A stretch of DNA of 64,000 nt from Pseudomonas marginalis. Its GTDB lineage: Bacteria; Pseudomonadota; Gammaproteobacteria; Pseudomonadales; Pseudomonadaceae. The position numbers were made by a program, and so were the translations under genes. The stretch lies in assembly GCF_008692035.1 (NCBI RefSeq), contig NZ_VTFG01000004.1, positions 1 to 64,000 on the forward strand, given 5' to 3'. Shown here piece by piece: positions 51,876 to 59,933 of the stretch. The notes beneath the pieces were generated by a model that saw only the letters and a list, made by a program, of their open reading frames with translations, had not been told where the DNA came from and made no database searches. The first letter of the stretch is position 1. Each line of letters opens with the position of its first letter.

Positions 51876-51926
51876 GGCTGCACCTTTATTATTTTCAGGT
51901 ATCACTGAGATCTGCTTTCTGCTTTC

Positions 51927-52030
51927 TGTGGGAGGGGGCTTGCCCCCGATAGCGAAGTGTCAGGCAACACTGTTGTAACTGCACCACCGCCATCGGGGGC
52001 AAGTCGAATCGTCGCACTGCCCCTCCCACA
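51927..52030. repeat. REPIN between iolC and iolE
   Basis: The left arm TGTGGGAGGGGGCTTGCCCC and a right arm ending CCCCTCCCACA enclose a spacer with a second GATAGC/GCCATC pair; the right arm carries an insertion of about 17 bases (TCGAATCGTCGCACT) within the REP. It separates iolC from the rest of the iol string. Confidence 0.8.
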
Positions 52031-52060
52031 TTGGATTGCATTTCAAATTAAGAACTGGGT

Positions 52061-53998
52061 TCAGCCTCGGGCACTGCGCCAGGCGTTGATCAACTGCTCA
52101 AAGGTCGCCTGGACCTGCTGGATCAACGTCTCGTCATCGATCTCCCCCGCCATCCACAAACGGCTCGGTTCCTGGAAGATCGTGCGGCCCACGGCAAACC
52201 CACGGCAGGTGCTGCTCTGGCTGGCTTGCTGGAAGCCGGCGGCCAGGCATTCGGCCGAGGCATTCAGGCCCAGCAACACCACGCCACGGCAGTACGGGTC
52301 GCGTTCCTGGATCAGTTCGTCGAGCTTTTTCCAGTCCTCGGCCGACTGTGCCTCGATCTTCCACCACGCCGGGTAGATGCCCAGGTTGTACAGGCGCTTG
52401 AGGCTGCGGTAGAGCACGTCCGGGTATGTGGACGGATGATCCTTGGGCGGGATGACCTCCAGCAGCAGTTCATGGCCGCTGGTCACCGACGCCTCGTACA
52501 CCGCCTTGAGCTGCGCTTCCTGTTCCAGGCGCAACAGGGGCTCGTCGTCGGGGTGGTATTGCACCAGGCACTTGATGATCTGTTCCTGGGGCCAGGCAAT
52601 CAGGTTGCTGCCGATCGAGCGGCCATGTTCGAACGCCAGGGGCCGCGAGTTCTGCACTTCCACCGGACGCGCGATCCACCAGCCGCGCCCGCTGGCGGCA
52701 TTGAGCGCGTCCTGGCCGAAGCGCTGGTCGGCCAACAGGCCCACATCGGCCTCGACGCCCTGCTCGGCGAGCTTTTTCTCCACGCGTTCGATGGCCTGGA
52801 TAAACAGCTGCTTGATCTCGCTGATCCGGGTCAGGTCCTGGCCGCCGCGTTGCGCCAGGTCCACCAGTTGCCAGCGGTGATCGAAGGCAAAGATGAACAG
52901 CTGCTTCCAGGCCTTGCGCGGCACGGTGACGCGGTGCAGGCGTTGCAGGGTCGCGTCCTGGTCAGGCCGGGTGATCGGCACCGGGCTGTTGAACAGGTAA
53001 TCCAGTTCGGCCGGGGTCGGCATGGCCGGCGCACAGGCGTGGCGCGAGACCACGAGACCGCCACAGGCATTGGCCAACTGGCTGCAACGCTCATCGCTGG
53101 CGTCATTGATCCAGCCGCTGAGAAAACCCGACATAAAGGCATCGCCGGCGCCCAGCACGTTAAGCACTTCAACCCGCACGCCAGGGTAGATGGCGCCCTC
53201 TTCCAGGCGCGCCGGAATCGCGCCGTGGATCACCGTGCAGCCTTGCGGGCCGAGCTTGACCACCAGGGTCGCCGGGGTCAGGTCACGCACGGTGCGCAGG
53301 GCGGTGAGCAGATCTTCGCTGCCGCCGGCGATCAGGAATTCTTCTTCGGTGCCGACGATCAGGTCGAAACGCGGCAGGATTTTCTGCACATGCTGGCTGA
53401 CGTTCTGGTCGGCGACAAACCGGGTTTCGCCGTCGGCCTTGCCCGCCAGGCCCCACAACACGGGGCGGTAGTCGATATCCAGCACGCGCTTGACGTTGTG
53501 CTTGGCCGCATAGTCCAGGGCCTGGAGGCTGGCCTTGTACACGCCGTCGGTGGAGAAATGCGTGCCGGTGATCAGCAAGGCCTTGCTCGAGGCAATAAAG
53601 GCTTCGTTGACGTCTTCGGCGCGCAGGGCCATGTCGGCGCAGTTTTCGCGGTAGAACACCAGCGGGAAGGTTTCGCGGTCCTTGAGGCCCAGCAGCACCA
53701 TGGCGGTGAGGCGTTCCGGGTCGACCTTGATGCCGCTGACATCGCAGCCTTCGCGGGCCAGGGATTCCACCAGGAAACGGCCCATATGGTCGTCCCCCAC
53801 CCGGCTCAACATCGCCGACTTGAGCCCCAGCCGGGCAGTGCCGAACGCGATATTGGCGGACGAACCGCCGAGGTATTTGGCGAAGCTGGACACGTCCTCA
53901 AGCCGCGCACCTACTTGCTGTGCGTAGAGGTCGACGCCCAGGCGCCCGAGGCAAATCAGATCCAATTGACGCCCACTGGCAAAACGAGTCTGGCCCAT
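52061..53998 (-). CDS. iolC: Fused 5-dehydro-2-deoxygluconokinase / aldolase-like protein (IolC-DUF2090)
   Basis: A 645-residue fusion. Residues 1-320 are a PfkB kinase: GGSSANIAFGTARLG (44-58) and the catalytic Asp286 in NVLGAGDAFMSGF. Residues about 330-645 are a DUF2090 domain (FAFDHRWQL, LLADQRFGQDAL, ARPVEVQNSRPLAFEHG, WKIEAQSAEDW), taken to be the class of aldolase that cleaves the phosphorylated product to acetyl-CoA precursor malonate semialdehyde and DHAP. This would replace a separate iolJ. Start 53998 has GGAG upstream. It faces iolR across a shared promoter region. Confidence 0.9.
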   Translation of the reverse strand: MGQTRFASGRQLDLICLGRLGVDLYAQQVGARLEDVSSFAKYLGGSSANIAFGTARLGLKSAMLSRVGDDHMGRFLVESLAREGCDVSGIKVDPERLTAMVLLGLKDRETFPLVFYRENCADMALRAEDVNEAFIASSKALLITGTHFSTDGVYKASLQALDYAAKHNVKRVLDIDYRPVLWGLAGKADGETRFVADQNVSQHVQKILPRFDLIVGTEEEFLIAGGSEDLLTALRTVRDLTPATLVVKLGPQGCTVIHGAIPARLEEGAIYPGVRVEVLNVLGAGDAFMSGFLSGWINDASDERCSQLANACGGLVVSRHACAPAMPTPAELDYLFNSPVPITRPDQDATLQRLHRVTVPRKAWKQLFIFAFDHRWQLVDLAQRGGQDLTRISEIKQLFIQAIERVEKKLAEQGVEADVGLLADQRFGQDALNAASGRGWWIARPVEVQNSRPLAFEHGRSIGSNLIAWPQEQIIKCLVQYHPDDEPLLRLEQEAQLKAVYEASVTSGHELLLEVIPPKDHPSTYPDVLYRSLKRLYNLGIYPAWWKIEAQSAEDWKKLDELIQERDPYCRGVVLLGLNASAECLAAGFQQASQSSTCRGFAVGRTIFQEPSRLWMAGEIDDETLIQQVQATFEQLINAWRSARG

Positions 53999-54121
53999 GC
54001 TGGCTCCTGTTATTTTTATCAGCCTGCGTTGTGCCGCCGTGGCGACGGCAAACGCTCTTGGTGGGAGCAGACTAGAACGTCCGGCGGCAGCAATCAATAT
54101 TTATTCCATAATTATTTTTAG

Positions 54122-54137
54122 TGGAATATTTTTTCCA
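54122..54137 (+). promoter_or_regulatory. Candidate IolR operator in the iolC/iolR divergent promoter
   Basis: TGGAATATTTTTTCCA has the same GGAA-N6-TTCC pattern as the site at 45233-45248 and matches it at 13 of 16 positions. A further TATTCCA at 54102-54108 forms a wider inverted repeat with TGGAATA at 54122-54128. The surrounding 60 bases are very A/T-rich. Confidence 0.6.
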
Positions 54138-54282
54138 ATACGTCAGCATAGGCGCACGCCAGCCGCCGTGCATCGTTTCAGCAGGCCACGCGGGCCGTGA
54201 TGCCGGGGTATTTTTTTGCGCCTACCCTGTAGACTTGCGCCACCCATCAGCGCATCAGAAGAACACGCCAGAAGGATTGCCC

Positions 54283-55191
54283 ATGTCCCGCACCGATCCC
54301 GAGACCACCCTGGAAGACACCATCGCCAGCCCTCCGATCAACGCCGAACGCCTGTTGCAGCTGATCACCGACGAATACGAAAGCCTGCCGCGCCAGCTCA
54401 AGCGCATCGCCAGCTACATGAGCCAGCAGAGCGACCGGATCATGGTCGACCGCATCAGCGACATCGCCCGCGAATGCGAAGTGCACCCTTCGGCGATCGT
54501 GCGGTTTTCCCAGCGTTTCGGCTTCAGTGGGTTCAGTGAGATGCAGGCGCTGTTTCGCGAGGCCTACACCCACAAGACCACACCGGTGCAGAACTACCAG
54601 CAGCGCATCCGCAGCATGATCGCCAACAAGTCGCAGAAAGCCAGCGGCGGCGACCTGGCCCGCGAGTGCGTCAATGCAACCCTGTCGGGTATCGAGCGCC
54701 TGGGGCTGGAGCTCGATGACGTGGCTTTCGACAAGGCCGTGGACCTGGTGGTCAACGCCGACAACATCTACGTGGTCGGCGTGCGCCGTTCATTCGCGGT
54801 GGCCGATTACCTGGTCTACAACCTGCAGCACACCAACAAGCGTATTCACCTGATCTCCGGCCTGGGCGGCAGCTATCGCGAGCAGATGCGCAGCGTGCGT
54901 GCCAATGACCTGGTGATCGCCATCAGCTTCACGCCCTACGGCAAAGAGACCCAGCACTGCCTGCGGATCGCCCAGCACCATCAGGCCAAGACCCTGATCA
55001 TCACCGACAGCAACCTATCGCCCCTGGCCAAGCGGGCCAACGCGGTGCTGCTGGTGAATGAAGGCTCGTCGTTTGCCTTCCGTTCGTTGAGCGCCACCTT
55101 GTGCCTGTGCCAGGCGTTGTTTATTGCCGTGGCGTACCGGCTGGAGTTGAAGGTGGATGAGATTCACGAGCAGGTCGGGTTTGATGACTGA
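54283..55191 (+). CDS. iolR: RpiR-family regulator, probable inositol repressor IolR
   Basis: A 302-residue RpiR-type regulator. The N-terminal HTH_6 domain (about 25-100; LPRQLKRIASYMSQQSD, VHPSAIVRFSQRFGFSGFSE) binds DNA, and the C-terminal SIS domain (about 140-280; YVVGVRRSFAVADYLVYNL, VIAISFTPYGKET) binds a phosphosugar. It is divergent from iolC, and GGAA-N6-TTCC sites lie in both iol control regions. In related bacteria such repressors respond to phosphorylated 5-dehydro-2-deoxygluconate. Start 54283 is chosen. Its 3' end overlaps the convergent MocR gene by 71 bases. Confidence 0.9.
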   Translation: MSRTDPETTLEDTIASPPINAERLLQLITDEYESLPRQLKRIASYMSQQSDRIMVDRISDIARECEVHPSAIVRFSQRFGFSGFSEMQALFREAYTHKTTPVQNYQQRIRSMIANKSQKASGGDLARECVNATLSGIERLGLELDDVAFDKAVDLVVNADNIYVVGVRRSFAVADYLVYNLQHTNKRIHLISGLGGSYREQMRSVRANDLVIAISFTPYGKETQHCLRIAQHHQAKTLIITDSNLSPLAKRANAVLLVNEGSSFAFRSLSATLCLCQALFIAVAYRLELKVDEIHEQVGFDD

Positions 55192-56605
55192 CCGGCAGTA
55201 ATTGGGCTAACGCGCGCCCATGAAAGCGGATCTGCGCCAGGGTCAACGCGGTGTAGCCGATGATGACCGCCGGCGGCAGGATCGCCTCGACGCAGAACGT
55301 GCCCAGGGGCTGTAACGTCAACCCGACGGCAGCAGCACGGGAACAGAACTCGCCCTCCTCGACACCGCTCGGCAACCACAATACAAAGTGCAGGCCAGCC
55401 TGTTGCCCACTGATCGTACAGTGCGCTCCAAGGCAGTCGAGCAACACATCGCGCCGCGCCTGATAGGCCTGGCGCGAAGCCCGCAAGTGGCGCACGAAAG
55501 CGCCGCTGCCGAGAAACTCCAGCAACCCCGACTGATCGCTGGCGCCCACCGACTGCCCGGTGAGTTGCAGGGTGCGCAGCAAGGCCGCGCGCAGTGCCTT
55601 GGGCACCACCATGAAGCCGACGCGCAAACCGGGGAACAGGTTTTTGTTGAAGCTGCCGCAGTAGATCACCCGGTCATGGGCGTCCAGGGATTTGAGCGCC
55701 GCCAGCGGTGCGCTGTGGTAGTTGTATTCGCTGTCGTAGTCGTCTTCCACCACCCAGGCCTCGGCACGGGCAGCCCAGTCCAGCAGCGCCAGGCGGCGCG
55801 ACACCGACAGGGTCATGCCCAGCGGTGCCTGGTGGGCCGGGGTGACGTAGGCCAGGCGCGCCGTGTCAGGGAGTTGCGCGGTATCCAGCCCTTCGGCCGT
55901 GACCGCAATCGCCTGGACCTGCGCCCCCGCCAGCCCGAACAGGCGGCGCGCGGGTGGATAGCCTGGATCTTCGACGCAGGCGGTGTCACCGGGCTTGAGC
56001 AGCGTGCGCGCGATCAGGTCAAGGGCGTGACGAATGCCGCTGGTGACGATCACTTCATCCGCCTCGCAGTGCATGCCGCGATAGCTGCGCAGGTAGTCGG
56101 CGATGTGCGCGCGCAGTTCCGGCAGCCCGGCGGGATGGCCCGCTTCCAGCGCCCCCGGCCCTGCCGATAGCAGTCCCCGGGAAATACAGCGTGCCCAAGC
56201 CTTCAGATCAAACAGGCTGGCGTCCGGGCGCCGCGCGACAAAAGGCACATGGCTCTGCACGCCGGACTCGGGGCGATCAACCGCCACTTCGCGACGAGGC
56301 ATCGCGCGTGGTGCAGGTGCGGCAATGAATTGCTCGGGGATCACCGCACACACCCGCGTACCGGAGCCGGCCACGCGTTGCACATAGCCCTCGCCGTGCA
56401 GGCGGTCGAATGCCGCCTCCAGGGTGCCACGGGATAATTGCCAGCGTTCGGCGAGGCTGCGGGTGGACGGCAAGCGACTGCCCGCCGGCAGCTGTCGGTT
56501 CAGGATCGCTGCGCGCAGGGCCTCGTAGGCCCCTTGCTGCTTTCCCCTGTCCAAGCTGTCGGGGCGCGGCAGGTCCAGGGCGGAAGGGGTTTTTCCTCGA
56601 CTCAT
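55121..56605 (-). CDS. MocR/PdxR-type GntR regulator with aminotransferase domain
   Basis: A 494-residue MocR regulator. A GntR winged helix (about 25-90; LPAGSRLPSTRSLAERWQLSR) is followed by a fold-type I aminotransferase domain (about 130-465) with the PLP-stacking VEDDYDSEYNY motif and the PLP lysine in SFNKNLFPGLRVGF. Such proteins sense PLP or an amino compound. It is divergent from the MFS transporter gene, which it may control. The last 20 or so residues (HQTRPARESHPPSTP) fall within the iolR overlap and look like a run-on tail. Confidence 0.88.
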   Translation of the reverse strand: MSRGKTPSALDLPRPDSLDRGKQQGAYEALRAAILNRQLPAGSRLPSTRSLAERWQLSRGTLEAAFDRLHGEGYVQRVAGSGTRVCAVIPEQFIAAPAPRAMPRREVAVDRPESGVQSHVPFVARRPDASLFDLKAWARCISRGLLSAGPGALEAGHPAGLPELRAHIADYLRSYRGMHCEADEVIVTSGIRHALDLIARTLLKPGDTACVEDPGYPPARRLFGLAGAQVQAIAVTAEGLDTAQLPDTARLAYVTPAHQAPLGMTLSVSRRLALLDWAARAEAWVVEDDYDSEYNYHSAPLAALKSLDAHDRVIYCGSFNKNLFPGLRVGFMVVPKALRAALLRTLQLTGQSVGASDQSGLLEFLGSGAFVRHLRASRQAYQARRDVLLDCLGAHCTISGQQAGLHFVLWLPSGVEEGEFCSRAAAVGLTLQPLGTFCVEAILPPAVIIGYTALTLAQIRFHGRALAQLLPVSHQTRPARESHPPSTPAGTPRQ

Positions 56606-56697
56606 AGTGGTCCAATCATTTTTGCCACAAGCGGCCCTGAGGATTAAACCACAAAGCCGCTAGAGTCCGGGCTCTACTCCTTGCACAGAAGCCTCCC

Positions 56698-57921
56698 ATG
56701 ACGCAACGCGCCCTCTCCCCGTGGTTCTGGCTGATACTGCTGACCGTGCTGATCGGCCTGCCACGTATCACCCTGGACATGCACCTGCCTGCCCTGCCCG
56801 CCATGGCCGACTACTTCCAGACCAGCGACAGCCAGTTGCAACTGACCCTCACGCTGTACACCTTCGGTTCGGCAATCTCCCTGCTGATCAGCGGCCCGTT
56901 GACCGACCGTTTCGGCCGCCGTCCAGTATTGCTGGCGGGGCTGTTTCTGTACGTGCTGGCTACCGTGGCCTGCGCCCTCGCCGACAGCATCACCGTGCTG
57001 ATCATCGCGCGCCTGTTCCAGGCCCTGGGCGGATGCTGCACCACGGTGATCGGCCGGGTGATCGTGCGCGATTATTTCGACCGCGATGAACAGGCACGCC
57101 TGCTCGGCCTGATTTCCATGGCCATGGCCGTGCCCCCGATGGCCGCGCCGGTGCTGGGCAGCCTGATGTTGCCCTTCATCGACTGGCGCGGCCTGTTTGT
57201 ACTGCTCGGCGTGATCGGTGCAGTGCTCTACCTGGTGGTGTACCGCCGCCTGCCCGAAACCCGCCCGGCCGATGTCGCTGCCGCGCCGCCGGGCAACCTG
57301 CTGCGCCTCTACGGCCAGTTACTGCGCGACCGCTATTTCCTGCGCTATTCCCTGGCGATCGGCTGTGTGTACAGCACCTATTTCCCGTTTATCAGTGAGT
57401 CGTCGGCGCTGCTGCAGCGGGGTTTTCACCTGTCGGCCACGGCCTATGCACTGGTGTTCGCGGCCACCATCAGCGGCTACATGCTCGGCGCAAACCTGTT
57501 CCGCAGGCTGGTGCGGCGTTTCGAGCCGGACCGTTTGATCCATGCCGCTATCGGCTTGAACGTGCTGGGCAGTGTGATACTTGCGGCGGCCACCACCGCC
57601 ATGCCGGGGCAATGGCTGGCGATCGTGCTGCCGATGGTGGTGATCATGGTGTCGGTGGGGATGGTGATTCCGGCGTGCCAACTGTCGGTGTTGCAGCCGT
57701 ACGGTGCGATTGCGGGAACCGCATCGGGGTTGTTCTTCTTTACCCAGATGTTCCTCACTGCCGTGAGCAGTTGGGCCACCGGGCTGCTGTCCGACGGTAC
57801 GTCGCAGCCGCTGGTGATCATGACCGCCGTTGCCAGCGCACTGTTGGCAGCAACCTGGCTGACACTCCACAAACCCAAATGTGGGAAGGAACTTGTCCCC
57901 TCCCACATCAGGCCGAGCTGA
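56698..57921 (+). CDS. Bcr/CflA-family drug efflux transporter (MFS)
   Basis: A 407-residue major-facilitator protein with 12 membrane segments. It begins with the Bcr/CflA signature ITLDMHLPALPAMADYFQ (about 23-40) and has motif A SGPLTDRFGRRPVLLAG and FQALGGCCTTVIGRVIVRDYF (cited in part). Homologues export bicyclomycin, chloramphenicol and dipeptide-like compounds. The last 15 codons (PKCGKELVPSHIRPS) are read through a REP element at 57880-57907, so the original C terminus was probably altered. The MocR regulator is divergent, 92 bases away. Confidence 0.9.
   Translation: MTQRALSPWFWLILLTVLIGLPRITLDMHLPALPAMADYFQTSDSQLQLTLTLYTFGSAISLLISGPLTDRFGRRPVLLAGLFLYVLATVACALADSITVLIIARLFQALGGCCTTVIGRVIVRDYFDRDEQARLLGLISMAMAVPPMAAPVLGSLMLPFIDWRGLFVLLGVIGAVLYLVVYRRLPETRPADVAAAPPGNLLRLYGQLLRDRYFLRYSLAIGCVYSTYFPFISESSALLQRGFHLSATAYALVFAATISGYMLGANLFRRLVRRFEPDRLIHAAIGLNVLGSVILAAATTAMPGQWLAIVLPMVVIMVSVGMVIPACQLSVLQPYGAIAGTASGLFFFTQMFLTAVSSWATGLLSDGTSQPLVIMTAVASALLAATWLTLHKPKCGKELVPSHIRPS
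57880..57907. repeat. REP palindrome inside the 3' end of the MFS gene
   Basis: TGTGGGAAGGAACTTGTCCC followed by CTCCCACA is a diverged REP hairpin. It lies within the last codons of the drug-transporter gene and supplies its final residues. Confidence 0.8.
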
Positions 57922-57929
57922 GCTCGGGA

Positions 57930-58004
57930 TCAGTGCATGAAAATTGCGATCAGGATGATCACCGGGATCGGCACGCCGAGGAACCACAGAAGTAATGAGC
58001 GCAT
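57930..58004 (-). CDS. 24-residue membrane peptide
   Basis: The peptide is MRSLLLWFLGVPIPVIILIA followed by IFMH: one hydrophobic helix with a central Pro-x-Pro. AAGGAG lies seven bases before the ATG, a perfect ribosome site. It follows the 301-residue membrane protein gene by 15 bases on the same strand, so the two are probably cotranslated. Similar tiny proteins are known in Pseudomonas but have no assigned function. Confidence 0.75.
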   Translation of the reverse strand: MRSLLLWFLGVPIPVIILIAIFMH

Positions 58005-58019
58005 GGTGTTCTCCTTGAA

Positions 58020-58925
58020 TTAACGAACGTAGGTTTCGGTTTCGACGTACACCACGGCATCGCGGCGACGGCCACCAAAGGTTGCAGCGAAACTGGCAAA
58101 GAAAGCGCCGATCAACAGGGCGACAAAGGTCCACAGCGAGGTATAGGCGGCGACTTTCGCGGCCGTTTCTGCAGCTTGCTTGGCCTTGAGCTTGGCGTCT
58201 TCCACCGCTTTACGCGCATCGCCGTAGACTTTGTCGATACGCGCTTCGGCATCGGCCTGGCTGAGGTTGGTGCGCTGGCTGATCAACTGGGCCAGGTAGG
58301 CACGGTCTTCAGCGGCGAGTTGGCCGTCATTGCTCAGGGTGCGGGTGAAAATGCGCGCAACCACGCCATGGGCAGCGTCATCACTGACGGCAACCGGGCG
58401 ATCATCACGAAACAGGCTGTCGACGTAGTAGTCAAAATCGCCACCGTTGGCGCCTTTGGCTGCGCCGCCTGCGGCCTGGGTGATACCGCTGGCCGCACCG
58501 GCTGCCACGCTGGCACCGGCTTTCACGCCGCCGGTGACGACACTGCTGACCGAACCGACCACCAGCACGGCAGTGATCAGCGTGGCGACGGCCCAGGCCA
58601 GGAAACCATGGGCGGTGTCGCGAAAGTACACCTCATCGCCATGCATATTGGCCCACTTCACCCGCAACCGGCCGGCGATATAACCACCCAATCCGGACGC
58701 GACGATCTGGGTAAAGGCCAGCCAGACAATCGTGGAAATGCCAAGCCCCTTGGCGCTGATGCCGCTGTCGGCCCACGGCGACACCGCCGAGAAACCCAGG
58801 CCGAAGCCCAGCAATACCAGAATCAGGGATAACGCAGCCGCCGCAGCGGCCCCGGCAAAGATAGCCCCCCAGGAAACCCCGGAGCGCGCGCTCGACTCTT
58901 GCAGCGTGGATGACGATGTGATCAT
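58020..58925 (-). CDS. Integral membrane protein of unknown function
   Basis: A 301-residue protein with an N-terminal pair of membrane segments (about 18-50 and 60-85), a third (about 108-130), an Ala/Gly-rich linker, and a helical soluble part (about 160-260; LSNDGQLAAEDRAYLAQLIS, TNLSQADAEARIDKVYGDARK). A final membrane segment lies at 265-287, ending in a basic tail. The soluble region resembles the small acidic helical repeats of stress-linked membrane proteins. It forms a unit with the 24-residue peptide gene. Confidence 0.75.
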   Translation of the reverse strand: MITSSSTLQESSARSGVSWGAIFAGAAAAAALSLILVLLGFGLGFSAVSPWADSGISAKGLGISTIVWLAFTQIVASGLGGYIAGRLRVKWANMHGDEVYFRDTAHGFLAWAVATLITAVLVVGSVSSVVTGGVKAGASVAAGAASGITQAAGGAAKGANGGDFDYYVDSLFRDDRPVAVSDDAAHGVVARIFTRTLSNDGQLAAEDRAYLAQLISQRTNLSQADAEARIDKVYGDARKAVEDAKLKAKQAAETAAKVAAYTSLWTFVALLIGAFFASFAATFGGRRRDAVVYVETETYVR

Positions 58926-59249
58926 TGTTATGGTGCTCCCGGCAGGAAAAATAGTGTTACAAGTCTCAAAAGGGACAGTGCAGGCAGCATGCCAGTCGCG
59001 CTAAAAATTAAATCCTTTGAATTTCAACAGGTTAAGTAAATTGAACTTGCCTGAACCATGCAACTTGCAAGAAATGGCTGGTGCAGGCGGGCGTAATGCA
59101 TTCCCTGGGGGAGGAGATTGCTCCCCGGCCGGTACTCGCCATGAAAGTTGTGTCAGTTTTGCCAACATGAAGTTTTATTTAGGAAGCGTTCAGCCATTTC
59201 TTGGCAAAATGCCCTCACTTCTAGTGTGAATCGCTCACCAGGTAATCCT
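58926..59249. other. Gene-free stretch of about 320 bases with divergent promoters
   Basis: No gene is seen between the divergent membrane protein and response regulator genes. The sequence near 58990-59045 is A/T-rich (TAAAAATTAAATCCTTTGAA) and could hold both promoters. GGGGGAGGAGATTGCTCCCC at 59106-59125 forms a short hairpin. Confidence 0.5.
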
Positions 59250-59933
59250 ATGACCCGCATTTTGACCATCGAGGATGACGCCGTAACGGCCCGCGAGATC
59301 GTCGCCGAGCTGAGTAGCCATGGACTGGACGTAGATTGGGTGGACAACGGCCGCGAAGGCCTGGTCCGTGCCGTGAGTGGTGATTACGATCTGATCACCC
59401 TCGACCGCATGCTGCCGGAACTCGATGGCCTGGCCATCGTCACCACCCTGCGCACCATCGGCGTATCGACGCCGATCCTGATGATCAGTGCCCTCTCCGA
59501 CGTCGACGAGCGCGTGCGTGGCCTGCGCGCCGGCGGTGATGACTACCTGACCAAGCCTTTCGCCTCGGACGAAATGGCCGCTCGTGTCGAAGTGCTGCTG
59601 CGCCGCAAAAGCACGGTCAAGGAGTTCGAAACCGCCCTGCGCGTGGCCGACCTGGAACTGAACCTGATCAGCCGCGAAGCCAGCCGCGCCGACCAGCCCC
59701 TGAGCCTGCTGCCCACCGAATACAAACTGCTGGAATTCCTGATGCGCAACACCGGCCAGATCCTGTCGCGGATGATGATCTTCGAGGAAGTCTGGGGTTA
59801 TCACTTCGACCCGGGCACCAACCTGATCGACGTGCACATCGGCCGCCTGCGCAAGAAAATCGATCCACCGGGCCTCCCGCCGCTGATCCGCACGGTACGA
59901 GGTTCCGGTTATGTCATTGCTGAACCCCTCTAA
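59250..59933 (+). CDS. OmpR/PhoB-family response regulator
   Basis: A 227-residue response regulator. The receiver domain (1-120) has the acid pocket Glu8, Asp9, Asp10, the phosphorylation site Asp52 in DLITLDRMLPELDG and Lys102 in YLTKPF. The winged-helix DNA-binding domain (about 135-227) has LLPTEYKLLEFLMRNTGQIL and RTVRGSGYVIAEPL. Start 59250. Its stop lies inside the sensor kinase gene (23-base overlap), so the pair is cotranslated. Relatives include QseB and PmrA-type regulators; targets are unknown. Confidence 0.92.
   Translation: MTRILTIEDDAVTAREIVAELSSHGLDVDWVDNGREGLVRAVSGDYDLITLDRMLPELDGLAIVTTLRTIGVSTPILMISALSDVDERVRGLRAGGDDYLTKPFASDEMAARVEVLLRRKSTVKEFETALRVADLELNLISREASRADQPLSLLPTEYKLLEFLMRNTGQILSRMMIFEEVWGYHFDPGTNLIDVHIGRLRKKIDPPGLPPLIRTVRGSGYVIAEPL

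Noticed and set aside
52226..54121. A 631-codon open frame antisense to iolC
   Set aside because: Antisense shadow of the kinase/aldolase gene; composition is typical of antisense frames.
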